Shown: positions 40,501 to 52,500 of the stretch, one piece after another
How positions within the stretch are numbered: position 1 is the first letter of the stretch
Layout of the letters: each line of letters begins with the position of its first letter
Assembly (NCBI GenBank): GCA_003342815.1
Contig: PTEX01000012.1
Span: forward strand, 69,737-133,736
Direction of reading: 5' to 3'
DNA: 64,000 nucleotides
Source of the DNA: Eudromia elegans
Lineage: Eukaryota; Chordata; Aves; Tinamiformes; Tinamidae
Made by a program: the position numbers and the translations under genes
Notes under the pieces: generated by a model
The model's database searches: none
Told to the model about the DNA's origin: nothing
What the model saw: only the letters and a program-made list of their open reading frames with translations

Positions 40501-43500
40501 CTATCTACTGCAGTCCACTTGTATTTATGGACAGAGCAGATAGATTAAGTGCTGTATGCTGTATATGCATCTGCAGCTTTGGAAAACTAAATGAGAAATA
40601 CTCAAATAATAGTGATGCTCAACACAGGAAACACACTGATTGCCTTATTAATTCAAACCCCAAACTCTTCTGTTAAATGAGATAAGAGGAAAGGTAAGAA
40701 ATCTAAGAGGAAGTTGTAAAATAAATTGTTAGTTTTCCAGGTAAGTTTTGCCCTGCTCTCCCTGTAGTTAAACCCTGAACCTGGAATTCTTGACATCTTA
40801 CCTATGTTTTCCCAGCATTCATTATTGAGATTCTTAATCTCAGTAAATTTCCTTTTTTTTTTTTTTTTTCTTTTTGAGTTGGGAGAAGGAAGTTGCTGAC
40901 TTAGCCTCTCCAGGTCATAGATTTTGCATACTCTTCTTCTGTTCCCTCTTTTCAGTGCTCTAAAATAAATGTCAGCAGTCTTAGTAATGCCCGATTTTCT
41001 TCCCATACCTTGTTCTTTGTGTCACCGTTTGTGGCTCCACACCGTTCTGGTACTGCAAGATATATTTTCACATGCAGGTATTCAGTACAGTGCAGTATTA
41101 TTGGATATTGCCACATAACGATGTTATATTTTGCATACCACTTGGATTGTCACTCTTGCAGACTTGCAGTCTGATGTGCCTTTTTTTGCCTCAACTTTGA
41201 AATACAGTGGTCTACTCAGACCTGTTCCAAGCGATGCTCAGAGTGATTTTCTGAGTCAGAATTGTTATCAGTAGTTCTGTTAGCTGCATAAGTGTTTATT
41301 TCTTCCCCTGTATTTATTATTTGAACTTGCCAATATTGAATTTGATTTGCTGTTTTTTGTCTTGTTTCCTAATTTGATTAAATTCCTGTGAAGTGTTTAC
41401 AATTTTGTCAGGACTTGATACAAATACATTTTAGTCATCTGCTCAGTTTTCTACCTCCCTTGCTGCTGTGATCTCTCCAAAACATTAATAAATGCTTTAT
41501 ATAGAAGGACATAATAGGGACACTTGAGTGAATGTCTGTTATCTCTGACATGATGAAAACTGATGGATTAATTCCACTTAGCTTCTCTTTCGTCTTGTTT
41601 GTGATCAATGATAATATTCTGCCACTCAATCCATGCCTGTTAAGTTACTTTAGTAGCTCCATGTGAAGAAACTTGTCAGAAGCCTTTGAAAATCTCCGTA
41701 AATTGATTTCCCTTTATCCACTGTTTTACCGACAAGTTCAAAGAATTCTAACAAGTTAATAGAGCATGATTCACCCTTGGGAATACTGGACTGGTTCTGG
41801 TTGGAACTTACCATATCATGACCTTCCTGCTGTTTCATTATTTTGCTTTTGATTATTGTGTGTTTCCATAGTGCACATGCCTGACTCACTGGTTTGCAAA
41901 GGTTACCAGGAACCTTTTTGGAGGACAGTGTTTGCTTCTCTATAACTTTCTGCAGCCCTCACTCTTCTTAAGTTTGCATTGTGTTGCTTCCAAATGATAG
42001 CATTGTAATTTTTTTCATGTGATATGCAACCACAAGAGAGGAGGGAGCCTTTCATTAGCAAGTCATTGGTGCCCAGAGCCCTCTGTTGGTGCCCAGAGCT
42101 CTAAACCGGCACTAAATGGGTTTAGGTACAAGAGGAGATGCAGTCTTGTCCTGGCACATCTCTATATCCGTACTGACTTGGCCATTAGAGTTCATGAGCA
42201 TAAGCGATGGCAGCTCTTTGGAGCTGTGCTTCAGACTGTTCACCGGATCAAGTGGCTCTTCAGCTTATGGGCAGGCTGCTGAGAAATTGCTTTGTTCACA
42301 GGGTGTGTTTTAAATGTGACCCTAGAGAGGGTAGGTAATTGCGCGGCCCTGTTCGTTATATAATTGTTTCTTTTTACTAGTACCTGAAGGCTGGGATTAA
42401 ATGTAAATTGCTAAGCATAATTTACATATTAAAAAAGTATTTAATTCCAAATTCTACACATGATTGTTTCCTATTCATTGAACTCTTTTAGGTCACAGAG
42501 CTGAATACATGACAACAAGGTAAGGCCTTTTTATTTGACTTGCTTTAGAGAGCTATGCATGTAATAAAATTTGAAAAACTGAAATTTTTAGAACAAGTTC
42601 TTATGGATATATATCTTTGATAAGTTAACACTGAAGAACCTGCCTTCAGCAATGTCAATGTATTTGGTATTTTACCAGGTCTGTATATTGACAGAATAGC
42701 AGGGAGGGAGTGTTGTTTTGCACTGCTTAGTGCAGTACATTTTACATACTTGTGAGTTTCTTTAGTGCAATACCCGTGGGCTTGCACCCACCCATCAGTG
42801 CAGATGAGCTCAGCACTATCGGCAGTATCGGAGTGTGGGGCAACAGCCCGCTCTCAGGTTTGCAGCTGCCACTTGTGGGTGCCCCAGCTGCAGGGAGCAC
42901 CGCTCCATCCTACAGGCAGCAAGAGCATCCAGCCCCACTGCCTTGGGCTCATTCTGCCTTTCCTTTCACATCCCACCCATTGCAGGTCAATGCCTTCCCT
43001 TTCTCCTTTGGACTTTCCCCGCCCCATCCATCAGCTCTGAGTTAAAAGAAAAATAAATATGTTGCCTTCACAACCGAGAAGTTTGTATCCAGCTCTTGCT
43101 CTGCGTTCTAGATTACTTGGCTTCATACTGTCGTTTCTGCTGGGTCCTCATATCCCGGGAACATCCCTACAAAGATTTCAGAGCTCCCTTCCTTCCATAG
43201 ACCCATAGTCCATTTTAACTCTGTCCACTGGACTTTGTCACCCTCTTTCCTTACACAGTTCCAACTGAAAAGTGGTGACAAATCAGAGCGTTCGTCCATA
43301 TTGCTGACATAATTAATGTGCCTGTAAACTTAACTCTGCCCCTACATGCTACCAGGTACCTATGGAGGTCATCAAGCCAATGCGTAATACCCCACAGCAG
43401 GTGACACATCAGGTTCACAGCATCCTAAATTCCCTGTTCTGCAAGTGATTGGAGGAAAATGGGGTACTCAAGCAGGGTTTTACTCAAGCGAAGTGAGGGA

Positions 43501-46500
43501 ACAGCTTGAAGCCATCTTAACGTCTGTCTTCTCACAGCTGGGCACTGAAGTTCTGGAAGGAAGCCGGGAAGGAGCAGGCCCAGCCTCTCTTCCCCGGCAC
43601 CGCTTCCCTGCTCCTGCTGGGGTCTGTCCCTTGCCCCTGGGTTCCCATTGCCGAGACACGCACATGGAAATGTTCTTCAAAGCCAAAGCTAGGATACAGT
43701 AGGGCAGAGGTTTTCTTTAAAGCTGTAGGTGCTATAGGGACAGGCCAGATTCCCACCGCTAATATGTTTTCAAAGTATTGTTCCTTACCTCATCCTCCAA
43801 AAACATTGGATTTTTTGTTGATTCCTGGAAGAGCCATAGAAACATTGGACTGCTGATGGAATCAGAGGAAACTGTTGGCATGCAGAATACCACACTATTC
43901 ACAAGATAAATCACAACTTACAGGAGAATATTTGTTGTCTGTAATCACTTTCAGTCATAGTTATCACATGTGTAACCTGATATAACATCCAAGGTAAACA
44001 TTTTGCAGACCCAAGTTCTTCATGTGTTTTTTTCTTTTTGGGGGCTGTGCTGCATTTGCTTGTTTGTTTTACATGGATGACTTTCTAAAACTTCTTTTAG
44101 CTAATTTGCAAAGTGTTTATTTTTTTGTGTGGCGATGTTAATGATTGGATGCGGAAGGCTCGAGCCCTTCAACCTGACTGGCTCTAGCTGAGAGTGCAGC
44201 CAGTTTGTTCTGAAGTGCCGCAGGTTCTGCTGAGCACCTTTGCATTGCACGGGAGCCGCTCCAGCAGGAAGCAGCCCCCTGCTTAGTGAAAGAGGTGCTC
44301 ATCAGGTCCCGTGGTCCACCGCGGCCAGCAGTGGGGTCCTCAGGGCTGCGGCGTGTTTCGTGCATGACAGCAACAGCAAGAGGCTGTTCCAGTTGTGCAG
44401 CGCTTGGAAAAAATGCATATGATAAAACAATGTACATGGGATTGATCAGGAATGTCATAGTTACCCATAAGGAGCATACCTTTAATGGAAGAGTTCTCTA
44501 ATCACTGTTGCACTTGAATCTGATGGATTGTCTTTGCTTGTGAACTACTGTGATTATTTCTCCCTTTACAATGTTCTGTTGTTTTGCCATGAGCTTGCAG
44601 ACATTTCGTTTTATTGTGTGACTTAATTCTGCCTTTCTCAGTAATGATGTTCCCTTCCCTTAGGCCTCCAAATCTTCCCCCTAAGCCCCAGAAACACAGG
44701 AAGCCCAGACCCCGATCACAGTATAGTGCTAAGTTGTTTAATGGTGATTTGGAAACATTCATTAAGGTACTGGCACCAGCCACCCGGGTGGCTGATCTCA
44801 ACACTTCTCACGATAATGGTCAAGACCTCATGCGAGCTGAGGCAGATCATTATGTTTCAGTCTGTCCTGGGCCTCTTTTCTCACCCAGTTGGTCAATATA
44901 ATACTTCCTGAAGTCAGAAGGAAAGCCAAGGTTTTGTTTCTCACTGCGATTTTGTTAATCACACAGAGATAGTTCTGGCAACCTGGATTTAGGGACCGCA
45001 GCCTCATTTAGAATATAGGAAATAGTGGTGTATCCCACAGCTCAGGACAACTTCCTGCTTGCCATTTGACTACGTTCAGTATTCAAAGTCTGTGAAGAAG
45101 CAGGCTTGAGATCCAGCTCTAGATTTCCTATGACTTTAGGAATTTATTATATTGTGTGAAATTGTGATCATCACTATTCTGGTTCCTGTATCTTTTCTGT
45201 ATTTACTATCTTCTTCTTTTTCCTACTTTTATTTCTAATAATGCTTCTAGCCGGGGCCGAAGGAACTCTCACACAAGACACCAGGTATAGTTTGGTGAAA
45301 AGGGAACCATCCTCTGGCTCAACGTCAGTTCTTTCACTGAGCTGAAAGGAGAAGTTTGCATTAAGGAAGGAGTCCATGAATGGAATGCAGCAGACAAAAC
45401 TGAACCAGAGCGTCACTATGGAGTGACTGAAGTCTTAAATGATGGGTATATCCTAACAAGCACCTGCTCACCACAGTCAATTAATGTTCCTGTGATCAGA
45501 ATACTATGTTAAAGGAGAAAAAAATCTTCAAAAAGTGCATAACAATACATTTACAAATTAAGTGACTGAAATCCTAACTGTAAGCTGTGTGAGCTGGGTG
45601 TGCATGTTACATGGTTTGTTTTTCTCTTGCTGTGAAGCGTTGCTGGCAGCAAGTGTTTTGCAGAGCCAAGTTCTGTCTTCCGTGGCACCACACCAGTTTA
45701 GCTGTCTTTGAACGGCGCTTACAGGCGGCCTCAGTAAAACTCCATGAAAAACGATTGTTGTTATGCAGGTGCTGCAAACCATGGTGCGAGAGATGAGTAT
45801 CACAAGCAATTTCCTGCTAAAAGATGAAAGTAAGCAAAGAAACAGAAACCCGCACCACAAAAATCCCATTATTAGGAAAGCACAAATGGTGTGGGAAGAA
45901 ATGCTGCCTCAGCTTGTTCTCTCTCCCTGAAAGGAGCTCTCCCTGGCAGTAGAGGTGTGAGTTTACTTGCGAGTGCAGAGACTTCTGCCTAGTTCAAACT
46001 CCAGAACCCTCCCTGGCCAAGGAGCCTGTCATTCCTCATAGGGCTGAGTCGCTCCGACAGGCATGAAAGGCTGACAGCTAGTGAAATCCAGCACGGCACC
46101 ACATGGCTTTGCATTACATTTTTGCATCAAAATGCTCATTAGTGAATGAGTGATCATTCACTAATTACATCAGATTAAATTTACAACGGCAGCAGGGTCC
46201 ATGTTCTTGACATCTCACCAGCACAGATTGTTGCTTCAGATTATGTCCCTGTCGTTAGATCCTAACCCAGAGCTGGTGGTTTAGATTATTGAAGAGAGTT
46301 CGTTAACTATGAATTAGTTGCATAGCTTTGAACAGGTGAGACAGCAATTTTCTGTTGGGCAATTTCTTACTGCAAACTGTCTTTTCAGAGGTTTTACTCC
46401 CTTTGCATGAATCAGTGACTAACAGGAGATGTGAGTGCATGCTGTGCATGTGTTCTAATATTTTGGGGGGGAGGCTGGATGTCAAAGGGTTCGGGGTATG

Positions 46501-49500
46501 TGAAGATGACAATAATCCAGGTTTAGAAGTTGACCTATTCCTTTATTTTATTTTATTTTATTTTATTTTATTTTATTTTATTTTATTTTATTTTATTTTA
46601 TTTTATTTTATTTTATTTTATTTTATTTTATTTTATATTTATGATTTTATTCGACTGAAACTGAATCAAGACACAACCCAAATGGAAATTTTTGGTCCAG
46701 ATGCTATTGACTCTGGCTAGGTGTTTTTTGTTGGGTTTAAACTTAAAACAATCGACCCCCAATTTAAGTAGACTAGTTACCAATCCAGTCTTTTGTAAGC
46801 CCCACTAAAGCCACATGGAGTACACAGTAAATGAGGGGTTAAGTTGTCTCAGGAAGTGGATGATTTTAGTGATTCTGTGTGTTATTTTTTCAAATGTATA
46901 AAAAATAGTTGGCTTCCCTGCCTGGACTTAATTAATAATCCTCCCATTAGTGTAAATCGGCGTGAAAATGAAGGACTAGTATATAAGTGAAAAAGCATGT
47001 TTTGAGTTACAAGGTACTTTTAAAATTCATATTTTTGTAGTATAGACTGGTTTTATATTAAACTTAGAGAGGACTTAGTTCTCTCAGTGCTTACATATTG
47101 GAAATTCATTTTGGAAAGAAAAATTATAGCTTTCAAGCCAAGAATTTTCAAGGTGCCTATTATTATTATGAAAAAGTATTTTTTCCAGCATAAGCACTAA
47201 CTTTGCTAAATAATTTTTAATCATATGGTTTTTGTCTTTAATAAATATTTGATGACTGAGAGTCATTAATGTGCATTGGATAAAACACTATTTCTTAAAG
47301 TGCCTCCAAAAAAAACCCACACCTCCAAAGGACTGTGATAGTTCTTTTGGAAAAGAAAGTGGTTTAAAAAAAAAAGGGCTAATCATTCACTGAAAATCAG
47401 TGTATGGTCAATTCATCCCCCTGACCCTGCAAGCGTTTCTTATATTAAAACACCTCTTTTTAGCAGTGTCACCCTTTTTTGTCAGCAGTTTTCCCCTCTC
47501 CTCCCACTATCTTCATGGATTAGGCCTTTAGCATGTAAGACTTTCCCCACCAGGAGAAGAAAGGTAAGGTAGATGAATGTGGAATGATCATCTTCATGGT
47601 GCCATTAACATTAAATTTCAAAAGAAAAAGTTCACCGCTTTAACACATTTTGCTTCCAGAGTCTAAACTGAATGCATGAGCTCAGATGTCACATACAGTG
47701 TTAGGCAGATACGATAGTAGAGTCAGAGCATGGAGGCTGCAGATTTCCTGATTCGGTGTTTTTCAATAAGAACGTTAATCCTTTCTTTTCTCCTCTTCCT
47801 TCTCTCCCTCCCTAATGGGAAGAGAATTCAGTTAGAAATGATTTTGTGGTGTTGTGGGTTTTATTTTTGTCAGCACTGTATGTCCATCTGGATTGATAAG
47901 AAAACTAATTTTCACGTTCACTCTAGGGTAGGGAGTTTCCTCTTTCAGGTTTGCAGTACACATTTCTGCTTCTGTCTTTGCAGGATTCAGGACAAGTCAT
48001 TCCTCTCATTGTGGAAAGCTGTATCAGATTTATCAATTTATATGGTGAGCTCTAAAACACTTTATGACATTTCTTTAATCCCCTGGCTATTTCGTGGGCC
48101 TTTTTCGTGGGCCTACAGCTTTCTCAAACCTAAAAATAGATTCGTTTCTCACCACTTTCCCCCATCTTTGCTTCAGGTCTTCAGCATCAAGGAATTTTTA
48201 GAGTGTCTGGTTCCCAGGTGGAAGTCAATGATATTAAAAATTCATTTGAGAGAGGTAATTGCATTTTCATATATTCAAGCACCTTAATATCTGACACTTA
48301 AAAAATCTGTTAAATTCTAATTGCTTTCCTGGCTTTCTAGGTGAATTGCCATGTACTTTGTGTATTGCTTCTAAAACTTTGCATCATCGTATTCCTAATA
48401 GAGTCTGATGACGACCTGTAAATGCTTTTCCCCTGTAGAGTCTCAGGAGCTTGAGGTTGTGTTCTACCCTTTGTGTAGCCAAGGCGTACGACTCTTGAAT
48501 TAACTGCAGACTTTCTTATTTTGTTCATGGTAAACTGCAAGGAATGTTTTTGTCTATATTGTACTTTGAGGATCTTCAGAAAGGAAAGATTATCTTTTTT
48601 AATGAGATTCAAGAGACTACTTAATGCAATTTGAGACTGCCGTTATTTGATCTTGTGGAATGTGAGCGCTCGGCTTTCGAGTCCCTCCGCCAAAGCCACA
48701 TCCGATCAGTGCACTCGCAGGTTGTGAAAGAGCCATTTCCATGGTCAACCACTGGTTTCATTCCTGAAGGAAGCTTCAACACCAGAGGAGGAATCAAGGG
48801 AAAGATGCCAGGAAGTGAAAAGAGCTTTTTAAGCATGACGAGCTGGCAATGCCGAGCCTAGGATTGCTCTGCTAGCGCAGCCACAGTCCAAGAATCCTCT
48901 AATTGTGTTTGAACAATACCCATTACATTGTTTTTCAGTTATATATCCTCTTGCTTGGATTTTAGAACCTATATTTTAATTTCCAGATCTTTTGCAGATT
49001 ATCTGCTAATAGGAAAACCCTTGGAGCAATAAGTCTCGTGACTGATAGCATGAAAAAATACACACAGTATTTTTTGTCCTGGTATTAGTTATGTATCTTG
49101 TTAAACCTGATATAGTCCTTGACAAATATATGAGGCAGCTTTTTTTACATGCTAAATGAAGCCACAGTCTCCTTTTAATTTTAAATCTGCTCTGTGGTTA
49201 ACTGCTTCTACTAGGTAGCATTATTCTGGAATATGTCTACATTTCAAAATGCTTCAAAATAAAGATCAAGTCTCTAAAACGCACATAGTCCAGTCATGGC
49301 TTTTAGGGTTTCAGTTTCCCTACATTGTACCGCAAAACTGTTGAATGTATTTCTGAATGTTACGGGGGTTTTTTAGAATGAATGTAGAAAGATTTGCAGT
49401 TTGGAGAGTTATTTTATTCCATTTGCTTTATGTAAGGTCCCAAATAACCCGAGAAGGCCTCTTCAATTAAGAACAGTTGCTCTTTATTTTAGTAACAAAA

Positions 49501-52500
49501 AATCATGACATATCCAGAAATGCACTGTTGGAACTTCAGGGCCTAGGAGATCAATAGGTTATGTAATTTGAAGAAACCTTTTTTCACACTGCTATTTCCG
49601 TTTAGTCACAGGCCGAGATTTCTAAATCAATGTTTATTATCTTACTTGAATGCTTGCATTGCCACCTCCCACACAGTACAACCAAAAATCCCACAGTGTC
49701 ATTCCCGTATACAAATGTTGCATGCAAGCATTCCCCTGCATGTATGTTTTACTTGGTTTATTTACTTTTTTAGGTGAAAATCCTTTGGCAGATGACCAAA
49801 GTAACCATGACATTAACTCAGTTGCTGGAGTACTGAAGCTCTATTTCCGAGGGCTGGAAAATCCTGTCTTTCCTAAGGAAAGATTTAATGATCTTATTTC
49901 TTGTATCAGTAAGTAGAAATCCTTATTTCTTTCTCCTTAGAACTGTGTTTTCATATATACAGTAGCAGCCTGCAAAAAGAGCTAAATTCACCGATTCTTG
50001 TTAGACAATTTGTTTGCCATCTGCAATAGTCTGGGTGGGTTGTTAGTCATACTTGCAGCTGTGGTCAATGCCTCTCTCCGGCAGGATTAATGTACAGTGC
50101 AAGTCTTTGTTGAGCACAGCGGGAAGAAAATCTCCCAGTATATGAGAGATAGTCAAATTTACACGCAGTGTTGTTTTTCTCGGCCCGCTGGGGCAGACGG
50201 ACGGGGATGGAGTCATGACCGTGCAAACAGAGTGTGTGACTTTGCACAAAGGTTTTCATACCCTGCGGTATGCAGTCGGTGCTGGTGAATAAGTGAATAG
50301 CTGTTGGACACTGTGTGGTGCTGGACTGTAGCCCAAACCCCCCAGGTCTGGTCCAGCTGCTGGAGCTGCTGGGCGCAGGCCCTGCGGGCTGGAGGATGCT
50401 CTGCATTCCAGCCTCGAGCAGGATGCTCCGCAGGACCGATGTGAGTCAGTCTGCTGCCTGCAGCTGGGCACGGCGGCTGTAGGGATTGCGGATACTCCCG
50501 GCGGATGGCGGAGTCGCCCAGGAATGCACGAATCCCCTCGCAGGGCCCAGGTGCCTGCAGATGCCTGTGGAGGGGTGAGGCCGAGCCAGCAATCAATAGG
50601 TTCACTGTTCCTTGCGGGTCTGTGAGTAGCAGGCAGAGCTGCTGGCTTTGTGGAAGGATTTCCTCCTCAGAGCCCCTTCCTTGGGAATCACTGGCTTCAG
50701 CCAAAAGCAGAGAGGCCGTTGCGCCCGTCCCGAGGCCCTGGGGACGGGAAGGAGGGTGGGCTGTCTGCAGAGAGTTGGCCCGGCCCAGGAGGGCAGGGCT
50801 GCATGGGGCGCCTGGAGCCTGGCGCATGCCCTCTCCTCCCCATGCAGGGAGCCGGGGCTGCGGCGGTCGGGCACGGAGGCTGCGGAGCTGTGCGGCGCTG
50901 CACCCGCTCTGCGTGTACCATTTGGGCTTGGTCAGGACACACCTTGGCCCTCTTCTGCAGCTGTCCCTGCTGACAGGCCCAGGGGTACTGGAGGGAGCTC
51001 CAGACTGCAGGCTAGTGGCCTGGTCCCGCACAAGAGATGATCCCGCACAAGGGATGATGCCCTGAAGGGACACTGTGTCTTCAGGAAGTGTAGTATTGGT
51101 CCTGAAGCATTCTCCCTCAGCTGCCTGCTGGGCCACAGCCCAGCCAATGTCTGAGAGTCGACTAAAAATGAAAGCTGAAGAGGGATCAGTCTAGCTGAGC
51201 TTGATTTTTTGCATGATAGGAATGCTAGGACTTGACCTGATCATTCCTGCATGGCTTTGCAGGAGTTATCTTGTGAATGAATTAAAGTATATCCAGTGGA
51301 AAAAAACCCCACTGATTTAATGACTTCAGTTGACAGGTAATCTACCACATCCTTGGAAAAGCTGTTAAAATGATTAATCACTTTAATCATTACATGTGTG
51401 TGCCAGGTTTCCTTTTCAAAATTTCTGCTGTCACATTCTGCTCTTTGGACCTCTTTGTGGGATTATTATTTTGACTAACCATTAAGAAGAACAGGACTGG
51501 TAGTCTTATATGTGGAAGTAGTATTGCCCCCTACTTGCAGATTCCTCCACTTGTGCTGGACGGCTTTAAATAGAATTGGGAAATACCAAGGGTGAGTATT
51601 CAGCTTACAGACACTGCACATGTGAGGGCTTGGGAGATGGAAAAATATCTGCCCAGACAACCTCTTAAAGAAGAGGAACCTGCCTGACTTCAACATGTCT
51701 CCATTGACCACGGATGCTTTTTAAGAGAGACTGAGATGTTTGGAGCAGAGGCAGAGGTTCAGCAGACTGAGCATTTGTGCACAGGGGATTAGCCAGCTTC
51801 TCCGAGGGGTCCGGCCCAGTTACCCAAAATGGTCATTTGTTATAGAGAACTTCTAACAAAACTGACAATGAATACCAGATCTCTAACACTGGGTTGTGGT
51901 TTCCTTAGAAGAGGTCCAAGTTTTGCAAGTCAGGATAGGCTATAGAGAGGCTTCTTTCATAAGGGGAATTGACAACCTCTTTTTATAACAGCATCATGCA
52001 GTAGAACTGAAATCAGTCACAAACAGTCGTGAGCAAAGTCACTGCTTTCCCAGATACATTTTAGAACGGCACAGTTATTGGAAAAGGACTTATTGCCATC
52101 TGATCCTGTTTTTAAACTGATTTTTTTGAGACTGTTGTTTGCTTTGGTTTCCCCAACACTGTCTATAGAGCCACTCTGTAAAGTCCTGTGAATACTTCCT
52201 TCAGTGGATGGAGAAGTTTGGCTTTTATCAGCACAAAAAGGGTTTTCTTGGAGGCATACTGGCATGCCTTCATTTTCTGTAGTCACAGGAGGAGTTTTGA
52301 GCGTGGTGCAACAAGAGAAAGAAGCAGCTCTTGCAGCCGTGTCTGCAGCCTGCCCCCGAATCACAGCTGGCCGGCGTGGGCCGCGAGCCTGCAGCCTCGG
52401 AGTACCCGAGGGGAGCCCGTGGCTCGCTGCTTTTGCAGCTGTGTGCCCGCCCTGAGCACTTCACCAAACTGTCCACTGCTTCCAGGGAATATGATGCTTT

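Larger units (their letters stand above)
45285..47983 (+). other. SRGAP1: Intron 12
   Basis: A 2699-nt GT-AG intron following the alternative exons. It contains five TGCATG motifs (45601, 46404, 46436, 46445 and 47673 as start positions), a perfect 12-bp hairpin at 46138-46165, and a (TTTTA)n microsatellite at 46542-46636. The acceptor is TCTGTCTTTGCAG. No exon was identified. Confidence 0.9.

Noticed and set aside
46355-46720. A 121-codon ORF with FILFY repeats
   Set aside because: It is a translation of the (TTTTA)n microsatellite.
47730-48287. A 185-codon + strand ORF
   Set aside because: It spans exons 13 and 14 and their introns in the wrong frame; the true exons are explained by SRGAP1.
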